Shown piece by piece: positions 22,944-34,135 of a stretch of DNA of 64,000 nt. The position numbers and the translations under genes were made by a program. Below the pieces are notes generated by a model, which was not told where the DNA came from, made no database searches, and was given only the letters and a program-made list of their open reading frames with translations. How positions within the stretch are numbered: position 1 is the first letter of the stretch; each line of letters begins with the position of its first letter. This DNA is from Ostrinia nubilalis (lineage: Eukaryota; Arthropoda; Insecta; Lepidoptera; Crambidae), in assembly GCF_963855985.1 (NCBI RefSeq), contig NC_087096.1, positions 17,298,001 through 17,362,000 of the forward strand, in the 5' to 3' direction.

Positions 22944-25312
22944 TGATTACGGCTTGACATCTTAGAGTAAACACCCTATGTAACTAGGTACTGACATAGT
23001 CCTAAAACGTAAAGAATTTTAGGTATTTTTTGCTCGTTATACTTACGTACGCGTACGAGCCTGCGTATCAGAGGTTTGTGTCAGCGGCGAGCATTGGGTA
23101 AATAACCGGGGTCTCCCAAGCAAGCCGGATGCGTGCGATGGACTAACTGTCATCGTCGCCTCTTCAAGGCGCGGATTAAATCAAATCCATCGCTTGCGAA
23201 ATATCTTTTTCTATTTTTTTCTTGCTTACAATCTCTGTTTACCTCTCCGGTAAATTGATCGCGACTTGAAAGTATTTAATGTCAACATCATGGAGACATT
23301 TTTACGATTTCCTGCAGTTTACAATAGATGGCCGAAGGGCGTAGCGAATTATGTTATTAACTTATCACGCACGCGGCGCGCGCCCACGATGCGCTTCTTT
23401 GGGACCATGTTGGTCAGTAGTGAAACAGGCTGGGACGCATTTAAAAATTTCAGTGAATAATTCCTAGCCTAGCCAAAATCTCATGAAAAAAAGAAAATTC
23501 TCAATTAATCACTAATAGGTACATACATGAGAAAAAACATAATAAGATAAGTCATAAAGTCATTTATTTTCTGCATTTATTTATTCATAAAATCCCATCA
23601 CATCATAATTATCACTTTCAGTTATTTAGGTGATTTTTTCATTTTATTTTCATTTTCCCCAATAAGATGAAACACTCGCTATCACTGGAGCGAGAGTGTT
23701 CATTAATGCAGACAAATCCGAATAGCTCATGAGCTCCGATGCTATGGACATTGTCACACTATGGATGGACATTGATCGCGCGCCGCGCGCTCCCGGGGCA
23801 GCTCCGTCGCGAGTCCCGACTGAGCGGCCGCAGTCGCTATCAACGTTGCATAACACGACGCAAAAGGGCGAGTGGAACAGACTCTACGGAGACTGGTCGC
23901 GTCTGCGGGTCGTAATACGGGTGCGAGTTCAATAAAGCTATTTATAGACGCCTTTCAGCGAGAGCACCTGTGCAGGTCGTGTTCTACCAGCGATATTATT
24001 GTATTAATGACAGCTATCCGTAATGGACTTCTTCTTATTCTTATTTATGTACATGCAACAAGTTTAGTCTTTCGATAATATGTTCGGTATTTTCATAAAA
24101 AGTTAGTTGTTACCTACTTATTTTTTATGTCGTAGGTCATCATTGATACAAGTACAAGATTCTTTCTCTCACCTATTCTATAAACTTCCTCTGATGGATA
24201 CTGCCAAAATAATTATTTGCTCGGCATACTAGGTATTACGTCACATGCCACATTTCAGTTCATTGGTCTAGTGTCGACGGCCAATAAAGAACAAGTGCGT
24301 TTTTATGGTAGGTAATGTCGAATATCACATAAATTAAGGAAAATGTGATGTCCACTCCCCGCTGCGCGCAAAATGAACATATCGCGAAGGGCACGTGTCG
24401 CGCTTCTCGAGAGAAAGGGTCTGTTATGTCAGACCTGTCAGCTGATAGATGAAGATGACGCCAATTAACTTAATCAAGTAATTGGCAGAATTGATTTAAA
24501 AGAAAATCAGAGTTAATATAGGTAGGTAGATAGGTCATCCGAATACCAGTCGACTTTGCAATGCAATTGATATTCAATCCTTTTATCTTTCTTTAGCTAT
24601 TGTCAAGTTAAGTTTTCTTAGACCGTGAGCGAAGCCCCTAGGTACAGTCAGCGTCAAATATTCTGATTCGAGACACCTAAAGTGGTAAATTAAGTTGACA
24701 ACACAACCTTATTCAAATAAATTATTGGCTGCTTTGGATGTCACAAACTATTTGACGCTCACTATACTTACGTACAACCCACCCAGAAATAACAACCACG
24801 CTTAAAATAATGGTACTTTTTATACAAAATTACCTAATGAAGGAAAAATGGTCCGACCTCGAGCCTTCTTGTGTGTCGCTAACAACGCCTTCTTTACGTT
24901 TCATTGTGTCGGCCGACACGTGCGCGAGCGCAGTCGCGGTTGGCACTTGTATAGCAACTAACACGTGCAAAAATTGTAGCGCTGGCTAGCTTTATAACTT
25001 TTATTAGAATGTTATAAAAAAGTTATCGACTTCTTATACGTTAACGTTAACGTGCTCCTTTTGATTTCCTGGAACTCTAAGGTACCTATGATGAATAAGG
25101 CCACTTCAAAGAATCGAATGGCATTAAAATAACCAATTTGTGCTAATGATGTTTAAATTAAAAACATTGTTGCGCGACACTAATGCTCTATACTCGTATT
25201 ACTATTACATAGTTTTCAACTTGCTGTAATAATCAATAAAATATTTATTAGCTTTAAAATCCAGGTAATATAAAATTGAGACTATAACGTGCTATAACTA
25301 AGTAGGTAGATT
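22944..25312. other. Intergenic, no gene recognised
   Basis: AT-rich with GC-rich pockets near 23370-23400 and 23770-23900. A weak inverted pair, GTCAGCGTCAAATATTC near 24646 and CTATTTGACGCTCAC near 24748, may bound a tiny transposon of about 120 bp. Short frames at 23650-24078 have no domain. Confidence 0.35.
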
Positions 25313-26039
25313 ACCAAATACGGGTTACCTACGCCATATCGAATGACAAATGATCGAAAATCAAAATATCGAATACGTTTCATCGAACGATCAAAATATC
25401 GAATGCTCAAAATATCGAACGTTCAGAATATCGAACGATCAAAATATCGAACGATCAAAATATCGAACGATCAAAATATCGAAAGTCGATATAGACGTTT
25501 TTATTTAATTCATCTACCTTGCTCGGCTCCGGTGCATGGTTGTGTTTGGTCATACAACTTTTCAACAAATGTTCCTCGGCTCCTTGCTGAAGCGTTGTAA
25601 TTGCCGTACTGCTACAATTAAATTTATATTTTTGTGAACAGTACCAATAGAATGTTTCATCAACATTTTTGTTCATTGCCAGTACAAAGCCCTCCAAAAT
25701 GAGGACTGTTTTTCCTTTTTGGGACAGGCTAGGCTTATAATAGGTCCCCACGGACATTATTCTCCAAATTTATAAACTTTTCAGGCACAAAAATACTTAA
25801 GGCACACATTAACTGGCAAAACAAAACTGTACGACCAAACACAACCATGCACCGGGGCCGAGCAAGGTAGATGAATTAAATAAAAACGTCTATATCGACT
25901 TTCGATATTTTGATCGTTCGATATTCTGAACGTTCGATATTTTGAGCATTCGATATTTTGCTCGTTCGATGAAACGTATTCGATATTTTGATTTTCGATC
26001 ATTTGTCGTTCGATATGGCGTATGTAACCCACCAAATAC
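25313..26039. mobile_element. Mutator-like (MULE) element with 9-bp target duplication, carrying a FLYWCH frame
   Basis: The element proper is 25322-26030 (709 bp), bracketed by the perfect direct repeat ACCAAATAC (25313-25321 and 26031-26039). The inverted arms are long: left 25322-25562, right about 25823-26030, beginning GGGTTAC(C/A)TACGCCATA. The arms contain tandem 16-bp units of CGAACGATCAAAATAT type. The left arm has two more units than the right, accounting for the 33-bp arm length difference. Long arms and a 9-bp duplication are MULE traits, and FLYWCH fingers are known in MULE transposases. No transposase catalytic domain is present, so it is non-autonomous. Confidence 0.8.
25455..25757 (-). 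CDS. FLYWCH-type zinc-finger protein inside a MULE-like element
   Basis: A 100-residue intact frame. The FLYWCH pattern is clear: KGKTVLILEGFVL (residues 14-26), FYWYC (36-40), then zinc ligands Cys40, Cys48, His72 and His74 (C-x7-C ... H-x-H, with KHNHAPEP at 71-78). FLYWCH fingers bind DNA or protein and occur N-terminally in MULE-type transposases and in host proteins derived from them. The C-terminal residues from about 66 on are encoded in the left inverted arm, and the last 30 run through the 16-bp tandem units. The right arm carries an inverted copy of the His-x-His end. The ATG at 25757 is the first in frame. Whether it is expressed is unknown; it may be the remnant N-terminus of a transposase rather than a free-standing protein. 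Confidence 0.65.
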   Translation of the reverse strand: MSVGTYYKPSLSQKGKTVLILEGFVLAMNKNVDETFYWYCSQKYKFNCSSTAITTLQQGAEEHLLKSCMTKHNHAPEPSKVDELNKNVYIDFRYFDRSIF

Positions 26040-26448
26040 ATCTACCTGCTTAGAATTGTATAAATTTTGGAAGGCTTCAATAATTCTAGGGTCATATTTG
26101 TCTTAATGTAGATTTTTTTTTGTTATGGCTATAATCGTCAAAATTGAAAAAAGTCGAAAACGCGATATTGTTACAAATTTTTTATCATAACTCATTCAAG
26201 GTTATTGTTTCATGATTAGTAACGGGATTCCAAAGAAATCTTTATCAAGATGAAAAATTAGCACGCAATACTGAGTTGATACATATTCATCCTACTTAAA
26301 TTCTGATAAGTACTGTTTTATAATAAAAGTTCATTTTATTGCATACGGAAAGTAAGTGATACTGAGGACGAATGTTAACAACCCTACAGCTCGGTTAAGG
26401 TCACGTTATCGCCAAATTCCGGTCTCTCGTTTTTCAAAAGAAACAAAA
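26040..26448. other. Intergenic, nothing recognised
   Basis: AT-rich, without domains or obvious repeats. Confidence 0.35.
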
Positions 26449-26748
26449 TAGCCAAGTACGTGTCGTGGCATGCGCAGTGTAGGTTTCCGTAGTTGTCCGT
26501 CCTTACCATAATATATTTCAGAAGCAAGCAAGAACCTACTTCATCCAAAGTCGCTACCCTAAAAATATTTTTTTCAAAATTTTATTCTACCACTTTGTCG
26601 GCGTGATTAATATACGAGTACATACCTCTAGAAAATTACAGCTCTCTAGTGCCAATAGTTTTCAAGCAAAACCTCGGACGGACAGACAGACAGACGGGCA
26701 TAACGAAACTATAAGGGTTCTTTGTCAGGGCTACGGAACCCTAAAAAA
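26449..26748 (+). repeat. Interspersed repeat with GGGTTCCGTA-type ends, uninterrupted copy
   Basis: It matches the flanks of 17722-20012 closely: start GCCAAGTACGTGTCG, middle GCTACCCTAAAAATATTTTT, end CTACGGAACCCTAAAAAATG. It lacks a middle stretch present in the other copy and has no Tc1-like insert. At the insertion point it reads AAATATTT, so it serves as the empty site. Confidence 0.75.
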
Positions 26749-28690
26749 TGGCGACGAACTGTTGTTTTTGGCCATATGTATACCCACGCAGCGGCTTTGG
26801 TGCGCAGTGGAAGGCCCTGGCCGGCTTGCAGAAGGCGGCCCGGTCACGTGACGCCGCGCTGGGGCGGTCGCTGGTGGCAGGAACCAGATAGATTAATAAT
26901 GGCCATCTTTTCGAAAATCGCTGAACGTTGTTTATTGCTTTTACTAATAAAGTCCGATCACCTTATTTTTTAAACTAAAATTACTAAAACACAACAAATG
27001 TTCGTGAAACGTTTGAGAAAAAGTTGCTTTCTGTCAGCTTTTACGCAACGAAAGCTCATTACATACAATGATTGATTATTTTCGTTATGGACCCAGTGGT
27101 TTGCGTTGTGCGTTGACTTGATAGGTATTTATATGTTTGTTAGTCAGTCACTTTTACTTTTATACATAACAGAAATGTCAAATGAAATTATAACCTAACC
27201 CTTATAATATTTTAAGATACTCTCAAGAAAATTTCTGATACAATGAGCAAATATTGAAGAGCGTGTTAATGTTGTTGATGTATGCAAATCAGAGATCCGG
27301 CGCTCAAACGACTGTCGGGCGTCGGCAGCCGCTTTTTTTTTTCGACTGTAAAATGCATGAAACTGCATACTCACCAGCCCGGGGGAGCCAATGAGCTATG
27401 TGGGGCTCTCCTCGCCTGAAGGGCAAGGCCTACCCACTAAAAACCAGTCGGGTCCCTCTGGTCGCGCTTAGTGGGGCAGTATACGAGTCGAAGAATCGTT
27501 CGCATGCGTGCCCCCACGCAACAGCCGCAGCTTCGCTCTATAGACCCCTTCAGTGGGGTCCTCTCAAAGGGCGCGCGGGGACTGGGCTGAGCCGGCTACG
27601 GCTGCATCATATCTCTTTGCGATTTGCAATGAGATAACCCACAAATGACAGAATCGGTAACAATGGTAGAGACAAAACATTTGAGGACATGAAGTAAAAC
27701 TGGTAGATGACGCAACTGGGACGAGTTGTGTACTATGTTCAATCAATATTATTTTTGAATTTTAATTTAGTAATGCGTAGCTATTTTTTAGATTTCAAAC
27801 CAAACAAAAAATTTATTGTACAGTTGATTGAGTTTTTTTGTTTCTGTGTCAAGTAACGCTAGATCCACGGTCGCGCACTCGCAGTCGCAAGTCCCCGGAG
27901 ATACGTACATAATGTACCTACCTATTAATATTATGTTTTCAGATACATTTATAATTTATACTTTTGGGAGAAAGAAATAAAAAAATTAGGAAAAAACTTT
28001 TGAAAGTAAGAAAGTACAAATAAATAGTAAATAAGTACTAGCTTACATACCAATTTTTTAGATATCAATATTAACATGGGCATATAAATAGTATGGTGAA
28101 GTCAGAAAATTGATATCTTCATTTTAATTATTTTAATTTTCATACAAATCGACGTCGATTGTACAGCTTTTCTAGCGGAAAATTTCAAGAACTAAAATTT
28201 TCATATATTTTTTTTCGCGCTCACTAGTGAGGAGGACGTTTGATGTTGTAAACTCACACTCAACCCTCTGGACAAAGCCTTGGCTGGATTGCCCCGCGAC
28301 CCTTCGTGTACATGCGTGACGATGCTCCGACCTGCGCGTGAGTCAGTCCGTCGTGGTGCGCGGGCGCCGGGCGCGGGGAATCACGTGAAGTAGTACGCGA
28401 TGGACGCGTTGACTCTCTGACTAAAGTCATTGGGAACCTACGAGACAATGTTGGTAGTCGTAAGCGGTGTGAATGCGATTGTATAATACGTATTTATTAT
28501 TTTAAAAGCCGATTTACTTAATCAAATATTAGGTACGAACGAGTAAACTCACACCGCTTTCAACATTAATTTCTCCGGTAAATCGCATTCTCCCTCTCCG
28601 GTAAATCCCCTGAACACCCGAATGTTCAACTTTAACAAACGTCAAAAATCTGTCAAACTCCATACAAAAAGCACTGGTTATTGTTATCCC
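26749..28690. other. Intergenic, GC-rich pockets, no gene recognised
   Basis: GC-rich stretches at about 26790-26890, 27370-27610 and 28290-28420 give short open frames with no recognised domain. The 27370-27610 block (GGGGCTCTCCTCGCC, CCACTAAAAACCAGTCGGG) could be a retroelement untranslated region, but I cannot place it. Confidence 0.35.
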
Positions 28691-28692
28691 AA

Positions 28693-28717
28693 CTAATATT
28701 ATAAATGCGAAAGTAAC

Positions 28718-28750
<33 letters not shown>

Positions 28751-28931
28751 TACGCTTTCCCGCTTAAACCTCGCAACCGATTTTGATGAAATTTGGCATA
28801 GAGATAGTTTGAGTCCCGGGAAAGAACATAGGATAGTTTTTATCCCGGTTTTTGAAACAGGGACGCGCGCGATAAAGTTTTTCTGTGACAGACAAAATTC
28901 CACGTGGGCGAAGCCGCGGGCGGAAAGCTAG
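28693..28931 (-). repeat. Microsatellite-linked interspersed repeat (RTE-like 3' end type)
   Basis: The + strand reads CCAACTAATATTATAAATGC, a GTCT microsatellite (about 28721-28750), CCGATTTTGATGAAATTTGG, and ends GGGCGAAGCCGCGGGCGG then AAAGCTAGT. The segment at 49640-49830 has the same end vocabulary in the opposite direction (ACTAGCTTTTGCCCGTGGC to TTTATAATATTAGTAGGAT). The minus-strand frame at 28529-28903 is a by-product. Confidence 0.55.
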
Positions 28932-29129
28932 TCTATATATATAAAAGAAAGTCGTGTTAGTTACTCCACTTATAACTCAAGAACGGCTGAACCGATTTAG
29001 CTGAAAATTGTCAGGGAGGTAGTTTAGAGCCAGGAGAAGGACATAGGATACTTTTTATCCCCTTCGAAATAAAAAAAGTCTGCTTATTTATTGCCATTAA
29101 GGCGGAACAAGGTTCGCCGGGTCAGCTAG
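28932..29129 (+). mobile_element. Helitron-like non-autonomous element
   Basis: About 198 bp starting TCTATATATATAAAAGAAAG and ending in CTAG before T (29126-29130). A GGCGGAACAAGGTTCGCC hairpin lies 8 bases before the end (29101-29118). A 5' TC start, 3' hairpin and CTAG end without terminal inverted repeats fit Helitrons; similar short elements are known to be abundant in Lepidoptera. It sits directly against the preceding repeat. The base before TC is G rather than the expected A, so the left edge is slightly uncertain. Confidence 0.65.
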
Positions 29130-29980
29130 TAGTTAATAAAAGTAATGTGGTGCAATCCAGCCTAAGATAATTATCACCATATTAAGTTCAATTGACTGAG
29201 AAAAGACTGATCAAAGTTATACATACATATAAGTTTACTTTCCTATATCAAAATGCCAGATCAGCTGCTGTCTCCTCTTGCTGTAATTTGTGACGCTTGT
29301 GAGTGTGTGTGTGTGGACTATGACTTCCGAAAAGGGCAAATCGATAAGCGTGTCACGTGAGATCGGCATCGAACAGGACCGAAGTCGACCAGCGGGGCGC
29401 CCCAAGGTCGGCGATCGATCGGCTCTCATAATCATGCACAATATGATCGCGGCAACGCATCCGAGACTGCGCAGGCGCAGACCGCCCCCGCTCTGAGTAT
29501 GTCGCGTCGTGTTCAATAATTCTGCGCAGTACCTTTCAACAATCTGACAGACTGGCAAAGGGAAGGACCTCCACAGAAAGAACACAGTTTTGCCGAACTT
29601 GTGCTATGTAGAGTTCTTCAAAATTTCAAAAGTTTTTCCGGTATAAAGTACAGCTTAATTTAATCAGGCTTGTTTTTCAGACAAAAGCAATATTGTTGTG
29701 ACAGACCATCGATTTGCGGCATAGGCAAATATGGGCAAAGTACGACTCAGGGTTGTTACTGTTATTGTTGTGTGTTGATATGAGCCGCGCCCGCGCACAG
29801 CGGGGAGCTGGCGGGAGGGGAGAGGCTATTAGCACTGATTCCTGACACGGCCGATCAATTGGCGGCTGAACCACGCGCCGGCGCCGGCCACCAGACTATT
29901 TGTTATTTTATTAAATCTAGAATCGATATCTGGTCACTCTTTGTATGTATTTGATTGGTAACGTACAACGTAACGTAACG
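29130..29980. other. Intergenic, nothing recognised
   Basis: Mixed composition. Frames at 29235-29585 and 29290-29496 overlap on opposite strands and have no domain. Confidence 0.35.
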
Positions 29981-30033
29981 TGTAAGGGCTGCGTGTTATT
30001 TACGCTACAAGTAAATAACACGCATCCCTTACA
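29981..30033. repeat. 22-bp inverted repeat, 9-nt loop
   Basis: Arms 29981-30002 and 30012-30033 pair at 21 of 22 positions (one mismatch at the ninth base) around the loop CGCTACAAG. An ACGTA-rich tandem tract precedes it (about 29961-29980). It could be a small foldback tip or an RNA hairpin. Confidence 0.8.
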
Positions 30034-31042
30034 CTACGGACATAGTTCCGATTTATAAAGCAGAATGAACTCCTTGGAATCATAAATTCAAATCATTATG
30101 GCATCGATCTGCATTAACATATAATTGGCGGTTAATTAAGCTATTATTAAGAAATTGCGATTCGGGTTGTTTGCCTCTGCGTTTGCCGCACGTAAGCTCC
30201 TCACGCGACGGTGTGCCGACGGCTAGAGCCGAGGGGCACCAGCCTCCCGCGACGACTGGATGTAGTACAACTGGCACAACGTGATGTGGCGCAACTTTCA
30301 CAATAAAGTCTATTGTAATTGACACGACGATCGACGCTAGAGCACAAGTAGGCAATGAACCTGTTATGTCTTGTCTTTCGCGATTATTATGTATATTAAT
30401 TCTGCACGCGTGGCGGTTTCTAGGATGCATTGGACTTAGCTTAAAAATTAGGTAAAAAAACAAATCATATAAGATCAATAGATATGACATCTGTCAGCAT
30501 TTAAATGGTCTTGAAGAGCCACTCTTGGGCGTGCCGAAGGAGGCCAGGGGAGGCCAGCTGACGTCCCTGAAAATGGTCCTAATTCTGGCATATAGTCTTT
30601 ATGTTATAGGCGTGGGGGACTCTGCCTCAGCTCCGCTCAGAAGTTGAGTATATTTTGCATATTATAATTACTTATATTCAATTGGATTCATTGATTCAAG
30701 CAGCTTTTTCCGTTCCATTCCGTGTTTATTATTTGTGTGGAGTCGGCACATAACACGGGGTCGGGTACGTCATCATCGCGTTATATAACACGTGTGCACG
30801 ACAGCTCAGCGTGAGCAGTGTGAGGACGATTTATTCTCAATTAACAGTTTTGATTCAGCAAAAGCGTCAATAACAGGTAGTAATACTGGAAATACCTACT
30901 AGTTAGACAAAAGAGCGCTCGCGCATTATTACGTGTGTGTTCCGACATCTGGATATCTGCGCATGCTACTTTTTCTCACCCCACGGGCCCTCACTAAACT
31001 TGTTTGTCACATATCGTTTTTATAGGAAATCATTTATGTATT
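30034..31042. other. Intergenic, nothing recognised
   Basis: Read on both strands. The minus-strand frame at 30080-30490 has no recognisable domain. Confidence 0.35.
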
Positions 31043-31043
31043 T

Positions 31044-31981
31044 TAGGGGAGAGTTCGGTATATTGTACCGCCGGGTAAATTGTACCACCCTCATATTTCG
31101 TAAAGTATTTATTGAATGTCTGTAATTGCAACACACAGCGATACACAACTAAATTAAATTAATATCGGCCATGTGGTTTTTGGCGTGACAACGAACACGT
31201 GTGTTTTATTTTGAAAAGTATTTTTTCATTGTTTTCAAGTAACTTTTGACAATGCATGTTTAGTTTGTAATTTTGTTAAATTTAATCACAGGGTGTTTCT
31301 AATATATTATTTAGAAGCGTAAAGTAGCGTGGATTACAATTATTTGAAACATTTTTCGGTATTTATAAGCTATATTTTTTAGCGATTTTTTAAAACCACT
31401 ATCACCTAGTCGGCTAAATTGTACCACATCAAGTTGTATGGAACTTTACCAAAGGATTTTGTCATTTTTTTTAGTAAATCATATTTTGAAGTTATCATAG
31501 CGTAGTTATGTTTGACTAACAATAAATGAAAGCAAAAGACTGGAAAAGTAGATTAGGTATAAGTGTGCGTTACGATAATTGGAATTACAAAACTTTTACT
31601 GAAAATCGTGATAACGTATAAAACAATATCGATTGTCTATATTATTAACTACTGTTCCTTTTCGTTACCTAATTTGTTAAGAATGTATCGTATAATATTT
31701 TGCCATAGTTTTTTTATAGGCTTGAAATTTATTGAAATCCAATTTAGTAACCCTGTGGTACAAATTATCGAACCGGTTGGCTAAATTGGACCGAAGCTCT
31801 GAACTCGTATTTTGTTGAATTGTGCTAAATATACAACAATTATGTTGATTAATACCTATGAAATAGTAAGTTGAATAATTTCTCTTTAATTATATACCAT
31901 GAACATTAGCAAAAACAAAAGAAAACTATGTGTAAAATAGGATTGAAAAAAACTGGTCCAAATTACCGGACTCTCCCTTAA
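31044..31981. mobile_element. DNA transposon-like segment with TAGGGGAGAGT(T/C)CGGTA ends
   Basis: The left end (TAGGGGAGAGTTCGGTA, 31044) and the right end, read in reverse (TAAGGGAGAGTCCGGTA, ending about 31981), are imperfect inverted repeats about 935 bp apart. A motif of the form GGCTAAATTGTACCA recurs at about 31074, 31412, 31778 and, inverted, about 31957. No transposase frame was seen. It is probably non-autonomous. Confidence 0.5.
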
Positions 31982-32179
31982 ATAATGTTTGTGGTTGTTA
32001 ATCCGCGGATAAAGTTAATTAATTCTATCGAACTTTTGGACTTCAGTGCTTTTGCGTGCTTGTGACACTCCCGCGGTCCCGCCTCACGGTCTGTTCTCTG
32101 TACCTATTGTTCTACTCGTCAAGCCTTTGCTTTGCATCCGCAGCGGCGCCGGCGCTGCTGCAGGTGGTCACTACACTAA

Positions 32180-32404
32180 TCTATACATACAAAAGCGAAA
32201 TACCACTCGCTGATTAATCACGAAATCTCAGCAACTATACCTACAAACTTGAAATCTGGTAGGTTCCATATAGGGTGTAGACATCCGCTAAGAAATCGGA
32301 TTCGGATCGGAAATCGGAATCGGTTTTTACGATTTTTACGAAACTCCACCCCAAAGGGGGTAAAACGGGGTCCAAACGTACGAAGTCGTGTGGGCGGCCG
32401 CTAG
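32180..32404 (+). repeat. Interspersed repeat, same family as 37149-37295 and the end of 8150-8815
   Basis: The order of motifs is AAATACCACTCGCTGATTAA, ATAGGGTGTAGACATCCGCT, ACGAAACTCCA, GGGGGTAAAACGGGG, GTACGAAGTCGTG, GCGGCCGCTAG. The first three recur in the same order at 37149-37280. The last three match the end of 8150-8815. Non-coding. Confidence 0.6.
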
Positions 32405-33480
32405 CAAACCGATAAAAATAAAAATATTTCATGAACATGATTGTTTTTTTACCAAAGAGCAACATATTTAAAGGCCCCTCTTTTGACAAGGTTAATGATA
32501 GTATTGCTATTGCTTTCTGGAGACTGTCATGCCAATCGTTTTAATCTCATACTCGTAGTACCAACCTAACACAGTTCTTAAAAATAAATATTTGACTTAT
32601 TTCCTTGTAGGTATTACTGGTATTACTTACAACTTAAACAACCATGTATGTAGTACCTGTCTACGGTCTATTTTATTATTTTTGGATGAGTTGTACAACC
32701 TTATTTTAACCGTGACTTTAACTATAACTGTTTTTTTATGGATTTTGACAGACTTTTCACGTTACTTTGTTCTGCTAAAGAAAAATGGTGCATCCCAGCC
32801 TTATTGTTACATTAATATCTCCAAAAAATTAGCTAAATCTAGGTAGGATATAATTTGTTAAACATTATTATACCAAATTGATTGATCCAAAAAGTCATTT
32901 GGAGTGCAGTATACAGTTTACTATTTTAATGAGGAAGAGTGACGTAAGATTTTAGTCATTAAAGTTAATGGGGTCTATTTCGGAGAAGCGATTTAATGCC
33001 TAATCAAGCTAAATAGTACCTGAGGCAATTTTACGCGCATACCATTAATGCGCGTGAGTCAGCGCGTGTTTTGCCCAAAATCGCGGGCGCGTCTCGAACA
33101 CGTCACGCGCGCACGCGCGACCGCCTGCGCAGGCTGCACTCGGCCAATGTAAACAAACAAACACTCCTGCCCTATTGCGTTCACTGAGACTTATATTTTC
33201 TTCTAGACTAGCTTCAGCTATCAGCTCGTGATTGATTCGGAGGGGTTTGCGGTTGCCTGTTTGGCACTAAACTGGTTTCTGCTCTAGAACCAGAAAATTA
33301 AATTAGTTTATGTTTTTGATAGCAGCTTAACTAATTTCAAATAAAGTAGGCACTTCTCTTTTTTTTAACACGCTTTTATTAGGTCGTCGGGTATGTAACT
33401 ATGTAATGGAATCTGAGAATCTGAATTATACGCACTTCTAATTCTTGTATCATCATGAAACTTGGCAATTATATGTAGAT
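32405..33480. other. Intergenic, GC-rich pocket near 33050-33150
   Basis: A CpG-rich patch (about 33048-33145) lies inside AT-rich DNA. It could mark a regulatory region, but no gene start is evident next to it. Nothing else recognised. Confidence 0.3.
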
Positions 33481-33484
33481 TAGA

Positions 33485-33700
33485 TGACAATACAATATTA
33501 TGGTACCATCGAGCTGCTCTGATGATGGGACTGGAAGATGGCCATAGGAACTCCTAAACGAAAATGAGTTGGGGTTCATTGTATTTGTCTTTTCGAGCAC
33601 TTTAGTGCTAGATGATGTCCAGGGTCCTGATGATGGAGTCGGGAGGTGTCCATAGGAATTCCTAGATGAAACGACGGAAACTTATCAAGTTTGTTCTTTT
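33485..33700 (+). repeat. Two imperfect copies of a short repeat
   Basis: The phrase TGATGATGG(G/A)(A/G)(C/T)(T/C)GG followed by TGGCCATAGGAACTCCTA occurs near 33520 and, diverged, near 33628 (GTGTCCATAGGAATTCCTAG). The two copies are about 107 bp apart. Confidence 0.4.
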
Positions 33701-33879
33701 TGTGCAGTAATTAAAAGCGTGTTTTTAGTTTGAAAAACAATTATTAGATGAGTAGGTGCCACAAGTATTGTGGAATCACTCGCATTTATTGCGATCTACC
33801 ATCAGTCAGTCAGTATACAGCACGCTCACACCTGCGGAGAAACGGTAACACGAAGAAAGACTTTCTAAACCAGAACCTG

Positions 33880-34135
33880 CGTGATGACTCACGTGACGTC
33901 AGCGCCGCCGAGTGGGTGGAGGGGCCCGCGCCCCCCGCGCTGCCCGCGGAGTCACATGATCGCCGCCTGGCCCTTCGCCCCGCGAGCCCGCGGGCCTGCC
34001 CTCGCCCTCGCGGCGCCCGCGCACGCGGGTCGACGACCCCGCGCCCGCGCCACGCGAGAGCCTTCAGTGCGCCCGCCCGCGGTCGCCGCGCTGCACCGTG
34101 GCCACTGGCCCGGCTGCGCGAAGCGCACGCCTCAT
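33880..34135. promoter_or_regulatory. CpG-rich island, no attached gene seen
   Basis: About 250 bp of very GC- and CpG-rich DNA in an AT-rich setting. Open frames on both strands across it (33748-34189) are low-complexity Arg/Ala/Pro translations, not proteins. Similar smaller islands lie at about 34470-34610 and 35085-35195. They may be unmethylated regulatory patches or untranslated exons. Inference only. Confidence 0.3.
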
